Positions 20,858 to 29,272 of a DNA stretch of 64,000 nucleotides are shown piece after piece (the stretch's first letter is position 1; each line of letters begins with the position of its first letter). The stretch comes from Vibrio agarilyticus (GTDB lineage Bacteria > Pseudomonadota > Gammaproteobacteria > Enterobacterales > Vibrionaceae). Below the pieces are notes generated by a model. The model saw nothing but the letters and a program-made list of their open reading frames with translations. It was not told the origin of the DNA and did no database searches. The stretch is from contig NZ_JABAIK010000010.1 of NCBI RefSeq assembly GCF_012641465.1, positions 114,778 to 178,777 of the forward strand, written 5' to 3'. The position numbers and the translations under genes are program-made.

Positions 20858-21322
20858 TTAGGCGTATTCAGTGACGATTTCGCGTGCGTAGACTTTTTCG
20901 CAATACTTACACTTCAAGCGCACATCGTGGCCTTTTTGAATCACTTTAAAGCTGCTGGCAACCGGCTCGTTGTGCGTGATGCAATTGCTGTTTGGGCAAG
21001 CAAACACGTCGCTGATCTGTTCAGGCAGCTCGAGCGCCAGTTTTTTTACGACTTGATAATTTTCAATCTGATTGACGGTCGCCTGTGGTGCATAAAGTGC
21101 CAACTTGCTGGCTTGCGCCTCGCTTATAAACACGTTCTCAAATTTCAGTAAATCTTTGCTGCCCATGGCCGACGACGGCAAGTTAAGACCAATGGTGACA
21201 CGCTGATCAGCATTGTGCATCTCAAACAGTTTCAATACTTTAATGCCGATGTGCGCCGGAACATGGTCGATAACCGTGCCGTTTTTGATCGCTTCGACTT
21301 GCAGCTGAGTTTGTTTCATCAT
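20858..21322 (-). CDS. pyrI: Aspartate carbamoyltransferase regulatory subunit
   Basis: 154 residues, standard length. The allosteric N-terminal domain ([18 protein letters not shown]) binds CTP/ATP. The C-terminal zinc domain holds the four cysteines in CPNSNC and CKYC, needed to bind the catalytic subunit. The start is the first of two ATGs, with AAGGA eight bases upstream. It lies 11 bases after pyrB in the pyrBI operon, so it is controlled by the upstream attenuator. Confidence 0.97.
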   Translation of the reverse strand: MMKQTQLQVEAIKNGTVIDHVPAHIGIKVLKLFEMHNADQRVTIGLNLPSSAMGSKDLLKFENVFISEAQASKLALYAPQATVNQIENYQVVKKLALELPEQISDVFACPNSNCITHNEPVASSFKVIQKGHDVRLKCKYCEKVYAREIVTEYA

Positions 21323-21333
21323 GAGGAATATCC

Positions 21334-22266
21334 TTAAGAGAGCGTTTCGTTCAAGACCAAAGCGAGCAGCGCTTCACGAGCGTACATACCATTGCCAGCT
21401 TGTTGGAAATAATAAGCGTATGGAGTGGTATCGACGTCAGTGGTAATTTCATCCACACGTGGCAGTGGGTGTAGCACTTTCAGGTTGTCACGTGCGCCTG
21501 TGAGGGTCGCTGCTGTGAGAATGTAAGCCGACTTAAGATGGGCGTATTCCGACTCATCAAAGCGCTCTTTTTGGACTCGAGTCATGTACAAAATATCTAA
21601 CTCAGGCACCACGCTTTCCATATCGGTATGCAAGCTGTACTCAATGCCTGCCTCATCCAGCTCTTCGATGATGTAATCCGGCATTGCAAGCGCTTCTGGG
21701 GCAATAAAGTAAAAACGGTTGCCGTTGAATTTGGCCAGAGCTTGAGTCAGCGAGTGCACGGTACGACCGTATTTAAGATCGCCAACCAGAGCGACATTGA
21801 GATTGTCCAAGCGGCCTTGCGTTTCATAAATAGAGAACAAATCCAACAAGGTTTGAGTCGGGTGTTGGTTGGAGCCATCACCGGCATTGATCACCGGCAC
21901 GCCGCCAGAAAATTCAGACGCCAGACGAGCCGCGCCCTCTTGCGGATGACGCATTACAAAGGCATCAACGTAATTAGAAATGACCTGCACAGAATCAATC
22001 AGGGTTTCGCCTTTTTTCGCCAGTGAGGTGTTACCCCCATTATCAAAACCAATCACATCGCCGCCAATGCGTTGAATGGCGGTTTCAAACGACAAACGTG
22101 TGCGCGTTGAGGGTTCAAAAAAACAGCTCGCCACGACTTTGTGCTTGATAAGCTCAGGTTGTGGCTCCGCCTTAAGTTGGCCAGCGGTGGCCACGATGAG
22201 TTCCAGCTCTTCACGAGAAAGCTCTGGAATAGAGATGATATGCTTGCGGTAAAGCGAATTCGCCAT
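21334..22266 (-). CDS. pyrB: Aspartate carbamoyltransferase catalytic subunit
   Basis: 310 residues from the ATG at 22266 ([19 protein letters not shown]). An upstream extension of the frame to 22371 runs through the attenuator hairpin and is not coding. Carbamoyl-phosphate residues are in [12 protein letters not shown], the 80s-loop lysine in [10 protein letters not shown], then [17 protein letters not shown] and the aspartate-binding HPLPRVDEI. It makes carbamoyl aspartate, the first committed pyrimidine step, as a PyrB-PyrI dodecamer. The operon order is leader peptide, attenuator, pyrB, pyrI. Confidence 0.97.
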   Translation of the reverse strand: MANSLYRKHIISIPELSREELELIVATAGQLKAEPQPELIKHKVVASCFFEPSTRTRLSFETAIQRIGGDVIGFDNGGNTSLAKKGETLIDSVQVISNYVDAFVMRHPQEGAARLASEFSGGVPVINAGDGSNQHPTQTLLDLFSIYETQGRLDNLNVALVGDLKYGRTVHSLTQALAKFNGNRFYFIAPEALAMPDYIIEELDEAGIEYSLHTDMESVVPELDILYMTRVQKERFDESEYAHLKSAYILTAATLTGARDNLKVLHPLPRVDEITTDVDTTPYAYYFQQAGNGMYAREALLALVLNETLS

Positions 22267-22290
22267 GTGTCTCTTCCCTACTAATGGACC

Positions 22291-22321
22291 AAAAAAAAGC
22301 CTTCCCAATAGGAAGGCTTTA
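22291..22321 (-). promoter_or_regulatory. pyrBI attenuator (intrinsic terminator in the leader)
   Basis: In the leftward transcript AAAGCCTTCC pairs with GGAAGGCTTT and is followed directly by eight T in all. The stem begins inside the stop codon of the leader peptide (22319-22321), so a ribosome finishing the leader would block the hairpin. This is the arrangement known for UTP-sensitive attenuation of E. coli pyrBI. Confidence 0.88.
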
Positions 22322-22423
22322 ATCATATGTTTGAAATAGCATAACGCCAGAAAATACAACGCCACGGCCAAATTCTGGCAGTGCAGAAGAAAGGGCTGTC
22401 GTTGTTATTAAGTACCGCGTCAT
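22319..22423 (-). CDS. pyrL: pyrBI operon leader peptide, 34 residues
   Basis: The frame starts at ATG 22423, with GGA eight bases upstream, and reads [20 protein letters not shown] then [14 protein letters not shown] and stop. It is too short for ordinary gene callers. The end of the frame enters the attenuator stem, and U-rich tracts in its second half (GTATTTT, CTATTTC) are where polymerase would pause when UTP is low, letting the ribosome catch up and prevent termination. The role is known for E. coli PyrL; the sequence here is different but the architecture is the same. The peptide itself need not have a function. Confidence 0.78.
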   Translation of the reverse strand: MTRYLITTTALSSALPEFGRGVVFSGVMLFQTYD

Positions 22424-22451
22424 GTCATCATTCCAAGACAAATTGCCGGGT

Positions 22452-22479
22452 ATTATACGCCTAAGTTATGGTGACGCAA
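22452..22479 (-). promoter_or_regulatory. Promoter of the pyrL-pyrBI operon
   Basis: On the minus strand TTGCGT (22479-22474), a 16-base spacer and a perfect TATAAT (22457-22452) precede the leader peptide by about 30 bases. Confidence 0.75.
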
Positions 22480-22550
22480 GCGTTTACGTCGCGCGCGTTT
22501 GGGCGAATTTTTGTCTTAAATATTCACTTGGATTCCAGTCAGACGAAGAC

Positions 22551-23555
22551 TTAGTGACCGAGCGTGGCCACCATCACCGCCTTAATGGTGTGCATGCGGT
22601 TTTCCGCCTCATCAAAGACGATTGAGTGCTCGGACTCAAATACCTCATCCGTGACTTCCAGCCCGTTCATACCATATTTTTCGGCCACTTGTTTGCCAAT
22701 GGTGGTTTCATCATTGTGAAACGCTGGCAGGCAATGCATAAATTTGACGTTAGGATTGCCCGTGGCTTGCAACACAGCCATGTTGACCTGATATGGCGTC
22801 ATTAATGCAACGCGTTCATCCCACGCTTCAGGCGGCTCTCCCATCGAGACCCAAACATCAGTGTAGAGAAAATCGCAGCCTAACACCCCTTCGGCGACCG
22901 CTTCTGTCAGCGTAATGACCGCGCCAGTGTGTTCGGCAATCTCACGACACTGTGCCACTAGGGTTTCGTCTGGCCAAAACGCTTTGGGCGCGACGAGGCG
23001 AATGTCCATGCCCATTTTTGCTGCGCCCACCATAAGCGAGTTACCCATGTTGTTGCGTGCATCACCTAAATAGGCAAACGCAATTTGATTTAGTGGCTTG
23101 CCCTGACTGTGCTCTAGCATAGTAAGAAAATCAGCCAGAATTTGAGTCGGGTGAAACTCATCGGTGAGACCATTCCAGACCGGAACGCCAGCGTATTGCC
23201 CAAGCTCTTCGGCAATGGACTGACCATAACCACGGTATTCGATACCATCGTACATGCGACCCAACACGCGAGCGGTGTCTTTCATCGACTCTTTAGCCCC
23301 AATTTGTGAACCTGTTGGACCGATATAAGAGACCTGAGCGCCTTGATCAAAAGCGGCGACTTCAAAAGCGCAGCGAGTGCGAGTGGAGGCTTTTTCAAAG
23401 ATCAGCGCAATGTTTTTGCCGCGAAGCTTTGGCTGTTCGCACCCTGCGTACTTGGCCTTTTTTAGCTCAGCCGCTAAGTCGAGCAAAAATTGAATTTCTT
23501 TGGGACTAAAGTCGAGCAATTTTAAGAAATTGCGATTGCGTAAGTTGAAAGCCAT
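22551..23555 (-). CDS. argF: Ornithine carbamoyltransferase
   Basis: 334 residues, as in E. coli ArgI/ArgF. Carbamoyl-phosphate binding is in [16 protein letters not shown]; the others are [17 protein letters not shown], the ornithine-side DVWVSMGEP and [11 protein letters not shown]. It makes citrulline from ornithine and carbamoyl phosphate. The start has AAGGA seven bases upstream. arcA precedes it on the same strand by 86 bases, so this copy may serve the deiminase pathway, biosynthesis or both; no carbamate kinase gene is in the window. The next gene to the right beyond arcA is rraB, as in the E. coli argI-rraB neighbourhood. Confidence 0.95.
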   Translation of the reverse strand: MAFNLRNRNFLKLLDFSPKEIQFLLDLAAELKKAKYAGCEQPKLRGKNIALIFEKASTRTRCAFEVAAFDQGAQVSYIGPTGSQIGAKESMKDTARVLGRMYDGIEYRGYGQSIAEELGQYAGVPVWNGLTDEFHPTQILADFLTMLEHSQGKPLNQIAFAYLGDARNNMGNSLMVGAAKMGMDIRLVAPKAFWPDETLVAQCREIAEHTGAVITLTEAVAEGVLGCDFLYTDVWVSMGEPPEAWDERVALMTPYQVNMAVLQATGNPNVKFMHCLPAFHNDETTIGKQVAEKYGMNGLEVTDEVFESEHSIVFDEAENRMHTIKAVMVATLGH

Positions 23556-23612
23556 GATCGGTCCTTAATCGTATAATGATGCAGCCATAGTTAATCATAA
23601 AAATGCATCAAA

Positions 23613-23630
23613 AGTGAATAAATATTTTTC
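23613..23630 (-). promoter_or_regulatory. Possible ARG box (ArgR operator) upstream of argF
   Basis: AGTGAATAAATATTTTTC resembles the ArgR consensus (TGAAT-A/T-rich-ATTCA) in its left half, and lies in the 86-base gap between arcA and argF. The right half is imperfect. Confidence 0.45.
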
Positions 23631-23641
23631 CGAGCTAAATC

Positions 23642-24868
23642 TCACGAATAATGAATATCATCACGTTCGATTGGGCAGCTCATACAGCGGGCGCCGCCGC
23701 GACCGCGACCCAATTCATTGCCCGGTATCGGCAACACAGTGATCCCGGCTTTGTCGTATTTCTCATTGGTGAAATGATTGCGCTCGTAACTGACCACCAC
23801 ACCCGGTTTTACGGTAAGCACATTGTTGGCGTCATTCCACTGCTCGCGTTCGGCTTCAAAGCTGTTGCCGCCAGTGGTAATAATATTGAGCGCCGAGAGC
23901 CCAAGAGCGCGCTCGAGCGCTTTTTGATAATGATGAGACGCGCGAGCACTCATGCCCCCATCGCGTTTAGGGGTAAGACGCCAAGTTTCAAGATCGCGCC
24001 GCACCACTTGTGGATAGATGGAAAAGGTGTCGTGGTTGAGCTGAGTCATCACGGTATCTAAGTGCATACACGCGCGCTGTTTAGGCAAAGAGAGCACCAA
24101 AACTTCGCGCGCTTGTCCCGTTGCAAACAAACGCGCGGCTAAATTCTCTACCCCTTGAGGTGTGGTGCGCTCAGATAAGCCAATCAATACCACGCCTTGG
24201 CCTAAGACTAAAACATCGCCCCCTTCAATGGCCGTATTGTCGTAATGGCCATCATCCCCCAAATAGCGATGAAATGGCTGATCGGCAAACAGCGGATGCC
24301 AATGATAAATCGCTCGCAGATGGTTGGTTTCACGTTGGCGCGCGGCCATCATCATCGGATTGAGCGAGACGCCAGAATAGATCCAACATGAGGTGTCACG
24401 GGTAAAGAGGTGATTAGGCAGCGGATCAATAACAAAATCGAGTGGGCCGCGCATTTTGGCGAGCATGGAGTTAGAGTGAAAGTCCAGCTCAGCATAAGCA
24501 AGGCCCCCAAGCAGCAAGCTGGCTAATTTGTTGTGATCAAAACGACTCAAGCGGCGGCGCAATTCACACGCCAGCGTTGGGCCAAAGCGAAAATCACTGA
24601 TTTGGGTTTGCAGTAACCACTGTTTGGCCTCGGTGATGGCCAGCGTTTCTTCAAGTAAGTCGTGCAGTAATAGAACTTCGACTTGGTTGTCTCGCAGCGT
24701 CTGCGCAAAGGCATCGTGTTCTTGTCCGGCTGCCTCAACGGCGAGAACATCATCGAACAGTAAGTCGTGACAGTTGGAAGGGGTCAAGTGAGTGAGGGCG
24801 CGCTCAGGGCGGTGCAGTAATACGCGGCGCAACTGGCCGACTTCTGATCCGACGTATAATCGTGACAT
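23642..24868 (-). CDS. arcA: Arginine deiminase
   Basis: 408 residues, normal length for ArcA. Signatures: [18 protein letters not shown], the catalytic GG-D run [23 protein letters not shown] with the active-site His, and near the C-terminus [14 protein letters not shown] with the nucleophilic Cys. It hydrolyses arginine to citrulline and ammonia in the cytosol. It is directly upstream of argF, so citrulline can be passed to ornithine carbamoyltransferase. AAGGA lies upstream of the ATG at 24868. The substrate route to carbamate kinase is not seen here. Confidence 0.96.
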   Translation of the reverse strand: MSRLYVGSEVGQLRRVLLHRPERALTHLTPSNCHDLLFDDVLAVEAAGQEHDAFAQTLRDNQVEVLLLHDLLEETLAITEAKQWLLQTQISDFRFGPTLACELRRRLSRFDHNKLASLLLGGLAYAELDFHSNSMLAKMRGPLDFVIDPLPNHLFTRDTSCWIYSGVSLNPMMMAARQRETNHLRAIYHWHPLFADQPFHRYLGDDGHYDNTAIEGGDVLVLGQGVVLIGLSERTTPQGVENLAARLFATGQAREVLVLSLPKQRACMHLDTVMTQLNHDTFSIYPQVVRRDLETWRLTPKRDGGMSARASHHYQKALERALGLSALNIITTGGNSFEAEREQWNDANNVLTVKPGVVVSYERNHFTNEKYDKAGITVLPIPGNELGRGRGGARCMSCPIERDDIHYS

Positions 24869-25246
24869 GGTGCGTTCCTTTGCTAGTATCTTTTCTATCT
24901 TGCTTGAGAGCTTGGGTTATCGCAAGTGACCTGTTGGTTTTATCAACATGGGTATACCCTTTCTACTTGAAGTTGCAGCGTTGTTGGCTGGCTCTCACAA
25001 ACCTCATCACATAGTGTGTCTATGCTCAGAGGCTTTGTTCGTTTGCCGCCTACCTGCATCTCCAAGTTGTTTGGGTATATATCAATAAAGGAAGACCACA
25101 TATGGGTATAAATAAGCGTTGAAAAGCGCCAATCTTGCGTGTGTGGGTGAGTGCTGGTGGCTTTTCAACGCAATCCATGCCATATTCACCGCGAATAATC
25201 CCTAACTTAACCGATTCGGCTTTGCTGAATGTTCTGGAGTCAAATG
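24869..25246. other. Intergenic region between arcA and rraB
   Basis: 378 bases with no gene. It holds the promoter side of arcA, a repeat copy at 24953-25079 and the rraB leader. A GTTG-N7-CAAC palindrome near 24934 is too short of the FNR consensus to call. Confidence 0.6.
24953..25079. repeat. Intergenic repeat, short version (copy C)
   Basis: Begins TATACCCTTTCTACTTGAAG and ends with the near-inverse CTCCAAGTTGTTTGGGTATA. The interior (TCACATAGTGTGTCTATGCT then GGCTTTGTTCGTTTGCCGCC) resembles 33265-33355. Same end motif as copies A and B, different inside. Confidence 0.7.
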
Positions 25247-25666
25247 ATGTCTCAACAAGATGATTACATGTCTGTAGACGAACTGATTGCGTTTCAAAAA
25301 GAAGAGACGCGCGACATAATCGAAGCACTACTCGAAGATGGCAGTGATCCAGATGCGCTGTACGAAATTGAGCACCATTTGTTTGCAGAAGAGTTTGATA
25401 AGCTCGAAAAGGCCGTTGTTGAAGCCTTTAAAATGGGTTTTGAAGTTCTAGAAGCCGAAGAGACCGAAGACGAAGATGGCACGAAAATGTTGTGCTGTGA
25501 TGCGACGATGCGCTGTGCTTTAAACGCTGAATTAATTGATGAGCAAGTGGAAAAGCTGGTTCATTTGGCCGAAAAATACGACATTATCTACGATGGTTGG
25601 GGCACTTACTATGAGGGTGAAGATGCGCTTTACCCTGATGATGATGATGAGTATGATGACGAGTGA
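25247..25666 (+). CDS. rraB: Regulator of ribonuclease E activity RraB
   Basis: 139 residues from the ATG at 25247 (GGAG seven bases upstream; the frame also has ATG at 25244). The core [20 protein letters not shown], the EHHL segment, [17 protein letters not shown] and [10 protein letters not shown] are RraB signatures, with the usual very acidic C-terminus ([11 protein letters not shown]). RraB binds the C-terminal scaffold of RNase E and changes its RNA specificity. The argF-rraB neighbourhood matches E. coli argI-rraB. An intrinsic terminator follows. Confidence 0.95.
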   Translation: MSQQDDYMSVDELIAFQKEETRDIIEALLEDGSDPDALYEIEHHLFAEEFDKLEKAVVEAFKMGFEVLEAEETEDEDGTKMLCCDATMRCALNAELIDEQVEKLVHLAEKYDIIYDGWGTYYEGEDALYPDDDDEYDDE

Positions 25667-25683
25667 TCGTAAATTCCTCTTGA

Positions 25684-25708
25684 AACCGGCTTTAGCCGGT
25701 TTTTTTAT
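25684..25708 (+). terminator. rraB terminator
   Basis: AAACCGGCT and AGCCGGTTT with a TTTTTTT tail, 18 bases after the rraB stop. Confidence 0.88.
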
Positions 25709-25807
25709 TCCCATTTCGCCTCGGGATAAATGAACGACGCAGAAAATCAGTTGAGTGGAGATACCTAAGTTTCATATACTTAATAAAATTGATCTAACGC
25801 AAATTTT

Positions 25808-26689
25808 ATGGAACTGACTCTTTCAACGCCTTGGCAGGTATCGCCGTTAACCGATCTTTCGTTACCACAACTGGATATGACGCTGCCTGCTGCATTTGCT
25901 TTAGCGTTACCGTACGAGCTCACCGACACCGAGATAGCCAAGCAAGAGTGGCATTTGATGCACGATGTTGAAATGAGCGAAACAATGTTGAGTGCAGGCT
26001 GCATTGAGCTGCAATTGGCCGGGATCAGTGGCTATGCTGAAGTTCGGGTTAACGGTGTGGCGGTGATGGACTGTGATAGCGCAATTGAAGCCTTGCCTAT
26101 TTGCCAGAACGAGTGGCCTCACTACGTGAGTCTGCAGCGCAAAAATATTCGCTCCTATCTGCATCAAGGGGGCAACCGCATTGAGATTTTACTGCTTCAC
26201 GATAATGATGAATGGTTAATTGAACCTGACGTTCAAGACGATGCGGGCCATGGCTTAGTCCCCTATCGTCAATGCGAGTTGAACGATGGGGAGGCGGCGC
26301 GATTTGGTATTGCGACAGCGCCACGGCTCGTCTTTGCGCCGCACGTTGAATTGAGACAAGTTGACGCGGAGCAGATCTGGCATCACGGTGGCGGATGCGA
26401 GGTCAAAGTGACGTTGCACTACCAAGTGCATCGGCCTAGCTTAGTCTCTGCGGCGATAAAGTTTGATGGTATGACGTATCGCGTGCCGCTAGATATGCGC
26501 AGCCAACAGGTGAGCGCGCTGTTTCAAATTGAGGCGCCGCGTGCCACCTCCATTCAAACGCCAGTACAAACGCCGCTCTATTGGCTCAATATTGAGCTGG
26601 ATAATCTCTCATTTGATTACCCCATTACGCTTAATCCTGCGCTGTGCGTGACCTTAAATGAGCTGACTCCAGAGAGCGAACGGGCCTAA
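25808..26689 (+). CDS. Lone GH2-type sugar-binding-domain protein, function unknown
   Basis: 293 residues, no signal peptide or membrane segment. Residues about 1-120 read like the N-terminal jelly-roll (sugar-binding) domain of family 2 glycoside hydrolases such as beta-mannosidases: EWHLMHDVEMSET, then IELQLAGISGYAEVRVNGVA. The second part (WHHGGGCEVKVTLHYQ onward) looks like the following immunoglobulin-like domain. The TIM-barrel catalytic domain is absent, so it cannot be a glycosidase alone; a binding or structural role is inferred. Its 3' end overlaps the convergent GNAT gene by 59 bases. I do not know a named function. Confidence 0.6.
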   Translation: MELTLSTPWQVSPLTDLSLPQLDMTLPAAFALALPYELTDTEIAKQEWHLMHDVEMSETMLSAGCIELQLAGISGYAEVRVNGVAVMDCDSAIEALPICQNEWPHYVSLQRKNIRSYLHQGGNRIEILLLHDNDEWLIEPDVQDDAGHGLVPYRQCELNDGEAARFGIATAPRLVFAPHVELRQVDAEQIWHHGGGCEVKVTLHYQVHRPSLVSAAIKFDGMTYRVPLDMRSQQVSALFQIEAPRATSIQTPVQTPLYWLNIELDNLSFDYPITLNPALCVTLNELTPESERA

Positions 26690-27197
26690 TCATGGCGATT
26701 TCACATGCACAATGCCCGGTATTGCCCAGCGGCGCGCCAAGTTGGCTAAAGCCCAACGATTGATAAAGCGTCATCGCCGTGGTGAGACTAGCGGTGGTTT
26801 CTAAATAGCATTGCTCGAACTGCCACTCGTGCGCTTGGATAAAGCAGAGGTTAGCCAGTATGTTGGCGATGCCACGTCCACGGGCTTGAGGACGAAAATA
26901 CATTTTTTGCAGCTCGATGATCGTTGGCGCTCCAGCCAGTGGCGCAATGCCTGCGCCTCCAACGACGAGATCGTTTTCCAATAGCACCCAATAGCGTGAG
27001 TTTGGGCGCTGATACACCTCATAGAGCTGATCCAAATCCGGATCGGCGGCACTGAATCCTTGGTCTGAAGACAAGCCCCACTCCTTTGAAACGTCGCGAA
27101 TCACTTGGGCAATAGCGGCATTATCTTGAGGCTCTATCGGTCTTAAAGAAAAAGAGGGCGGTAATTGGATTTGGTCTAAATAAGCTACAGATGGCAT
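26631..27197 (-). CDS. GNAT-family N-acetyltransferase (YjgM-like by position)
   Basis: 188 residues from the ATG at 27197; a TTG three codons earlier is possible. The GNAT acetyl-CoA loop is ELQKMYFRPQARGRGIANIL (Q/RxxGxG/A-like, here RGRGIA) and the later strand is YLETTASLTTAMTLYQSLGF. The substrate is not predictable. In E. coli the same position between rraB and yjgN is held by the acetyltransferase gene yjgM, which supports orthology. The 3' end overlaps the sugar-binding-domain gene on the other strand by 59 bases. Confidence 0.82.
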   Translation of the reverse strand: MPSVAYLDQIQLPPSFSLRPIEPQDNAAIAQVIRDVSKEWGLSSDQGFSAADPDLDQLYEVYQRPNSRYWVLLENDLVVGGAGIAPLAGAPTIIELQKMYFRPQARGRGIANILANLCFIQAHEWQFEQCYLETTASLTTAMTLYQSLGFSQLGAPLGNTGHCACEIAMIRPVRSLESAHLRSRTAQD

Positions 27198-27255
27198 GAA
27201 AAGCAAGCGCTTAGGGTGATAAACCCGTATGAAATTAAAGCCCTGAGGTTAACAA

Positions 27256-27287
27256 TAAAAAAGCAAGACACCAAGGTCTTGCTTTAA
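27256..27287 (-). terminator. Terminator downstream of the DUF2061 gene
   Basis: On the minus strand AAAGCAAGACC and TGTCTTGCTTTTTT form an imperfect stem followed by T, about 60 bases after the stop at 27347. The short stretch 27299-27345 between them holds two tandem half copies of the GTTTGGGTAT repeat end. Confidence 0.7.
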
Positions 27288-27346
27288 TATCCGTCCTACT
27301 CCAAGTTGTTTGGGTATATCTGCAACGCTAAATTGTTTGGGTATCA

Positions 27347-27733
27347 TTAATGGGCGTGAGCTAAGTTCAGATCTGCGTTGCGACGTAACCAAACTTTCTC
27401 ATGGAAGTAGTAAGCCACAGTATTAACGCTTGGCTCAATCAATGCCATTACACCACCGATGAACGCATCGCCTGTTAATAAGTACACCACAGTGAACGCG
27501 ACGCTAAAATGCACGGTTGCAAAACTAGCCGTCTTTATTTGAGTCATCCATTGACGCGTTTTTAGTGCCGGAACGCGTGCCCAAATCTTTTCATGGAAAT
27601 AAAAGGCCACCGTATTTACCGAAGGCTCAATTAACGCCACCAAGCTGCTCAGCAAGATATCGCCTGTGAGCAGATAAGCAATCAGGCTCGCAATCGTAAA
27701 ATGTAAACTCGCAAAGGTCAGTGTCTTTTTCAT
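27347..27733 (-). CDS. Tandem DUF2061 membrane protein
   Basis: 128 residues made of one domain repeated twice: residues 5-55 and 66-118 share the pattern 'FATVHFSVAFTVVYLLTGD', then 'ALIEPSVNTVAYYFHEKVW'. Each copy has two hydrophobic segments, giving about four membrane passes. This is the DUF2061 family, usually a single copy, so the gene is an internal duplication. Function is unknown. A promoter with an overlapping Fur-like box lies upstream (27761-27797), so iron control is likely. The C-terminus ends HAH. Confidence 0.8.
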   Translation of the reverse strand: MKKTLTFASLHFTIASLIAYLLTGDILLSSLVALIEPSVNTVAFYFHEKIWARVPALKTRQWMTQIKTASFATVHFSVAFTVVYLLTGDAFIGGVMALIEPSVNTVAYYFHEKVWLRRNADLNLAHAH

Positions 27734-27760
27734 GAGAAGATTCTCTTTATGTCTTTCTGT

Positions 27761-27797
27761 TGATAATCATTATCATTTGCATTGGTGGTTTTGGCAA
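27761..27797 (-). promoter_or_regulatory. Promoter with overlapping Fur box for the DUF2061 gene
   Basis: Minus strand: -35 TTGCCA (27797-27792), 17-base spacer, -10 GATAAT (27774-27769). The plus-strand run GATAATCATTATCATTTGC (27762-27780) fits the Fur consensus closely (inner GATAAT-ATTATC) and covers the -10, the usual position for repression. The rest of the 27734-28036 gap is the leader of yjgN, with a GTTACA-TTG-TGTAAC type palindrome near 27960. Confidence 0.8.
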
Positions 27798-28036
27798 TAT
27801 TATTACGTCGATTAGTTTGATAGGTGCGGGCTATCAAAATGATTATTGTTAAATGTATGATTTGCAAGGGATTGATAGTGAGAGCTTTGTCAAGGAGTGA
27901 TAAAAAGCCAGTTTGGTAAGTGACTGTTCTCATAAAACTCGGTGTAGACTAAGCCGTCCGTTACATTGTGTAACAGTATGTAAGAAGAGCTGTGACAATC
28001 GTATTAGGCGCTTTATTTATGTTCAGGGAGAGAAAT

Positions 28037-29272
28037 ATGAACAACGCATTAAAGGCGAACTCAGTACAGTTTAATGGTAAGGGAGGCGAATATTTTGGTA
28101 TTTGGATCGTTAATATTCTGCTTTCGGTGGTAACGTTAGGTATCTACTCGGCTTGGGCTAAGGTACGAACAAAGCGTTATTTTTACGGCAATACAGTGAT
28201 TGATGGCGATAATTTTGAATATCACGCCACCCCTTGGCAAATCCTTAAGGGACGTATTGTCGCCTTATTTGTCGTACTGTTGCTGGCATTGACGATGAAT
28301 ATTGTGCCAGTGATTGGCGGGGTGTTATTGCTGGTTTTTTATCTAATGATGCCATGGCTACTTTGGAGTAATGCAAGATTCGATGCGGCGATGACCAGTT
28401 TTCGTAACGTTCATTTTCGTTTTGTCGGCACTTTAGGCGGCATTTATCGCACCCTTCTTGGAAGAGGACTAGTCGCAACGGTTGCTATTGTCGCAGCAAT
28501 GATGGTTTTCGCTATATTGACTCAGATAATACCATCGCTGACTATCGTGTATGTGATTGGCGTGGTCCTTGTTTGTGTTATGGCGAACGCTTGGGTTATG
28601 GCGGGAATGATTCATTACACTGTTAATGGGCAGCGCTATGGTGACTATCAATTCAAAGGCGATATTCAGACTCGATTCTTTATTAAACTTTATCTGAAAG
28701 CGGTCGGATTGGGGTTGCTCAGCCTTATCGTTTTTCTTGCTGTTACTTTTTATCTTTTCTTTGGTGGTTCGCTACTGACACGCTTAGTCTCTGGTGATTC
28801 TTTTGCAATTTTAGAGCTGATGCATTCAACCGCTTTGCTCGTGATGGTTTGGCTTGCGGCAATGATAACAAGCGTTGCGATTTCAGCTTATGTCCATACA
28901 CGATCACGTAACTATGCATTCACGCAAACCGCGCTCTACCATCAACCCGAATTGAATCAAATAAGTGACGCTGACAAGAAAGAAGAGCCGAAAGAGTGCG
29001 ACCTTTCACCCGTGCATAGCTTTGCTTTACGGTCAGATCTACCTGTTTGGGGATACACTTGGCTTTTGATCAGTAACTTTTTATTGGTGATCTTTAGCCT
29101 TGGTTTGGCTCGCCCTTGGACATTGATCCGTCATAGCCGTTATTTGGCTGAATACACGTCGGTGCTGGGTGATATGTCGATGCTTGCCGCAGTCGGTGAC
29201 AATAGCGATGTGCGTTCTGCCATCGGTGATGAAATCGCAGAAGCGTACGATCTTGGCTTTGGTCTGGGTTGA
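28037..29272 (+). CDS. yjgN: DUF898 inner-membrane protein YjgN
   Basis: 411 residues from ATG 28037, which has GGGAG eight bases upstream; an earlier in-frame start at 27992 has none. The opening VQFNGKGGEYFGIWIVNILL, the LGIYSAWAKVRTKRYFYGNT segment and the FEYHATPWQILKGRI run are DUF898 signatures, repeated in part at the C-terminal side. About six to eight membrane segments. Function is unknown. It sits between the GNAT gene and valS as in E. coli, but here it is joined to an M48 protease gene whose ATG overlaps its stop (TGATG), so the two are translationally coupled. Confidence 0.88.
   Translation: MNNALKANSVQFNGKGGEYFGIWIVNILLSVVTLGIYSAWAKVRTKRYFYGNTVIDGDNFEYHATPWQILKGRIVALFVVLLLALTMNIVPVIGGVLLLVFYLMMPWLLWSNARFDAAMTSFRNVHFRFVGTLGGIYRTLLGRGLVATVAIVAAMMVFAILTQIIPSLTIVYVIGVVLVCVMANAWVMAGMIHYTVNGQRYGDYQFKGDIQTRFFIKLYLKAVGLGLLSLIVFLAVTFYLFFGGSLLTRLVSGDSFAILELMHSTALLVMVWLAAMITSVAISAYVHTRSRNYAFTQTALYHQPELNQISDADKKEEPKECDLSPVHSFALRSDLPVWGYTWLLISNFLLVIFSLGLARPWTLIRHSRYLAEYTSVLGDMSMLAAVGDNSDVRSAIGDEIAEAYDLGFGLG

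Noticed and set aside
22267-22371. Longer pyrB reading frame with a 35-residue N-terminal extension
   Set aside because: The extension runs through the attenuator hairpin and its T run; the family start and ribosome site are at 22266.
24930-24950. FNR site upstream of arcA
   Set aside because: TTGGTTTTATCAA has a three-base rather than four-base centre and a mismatch in the left half.
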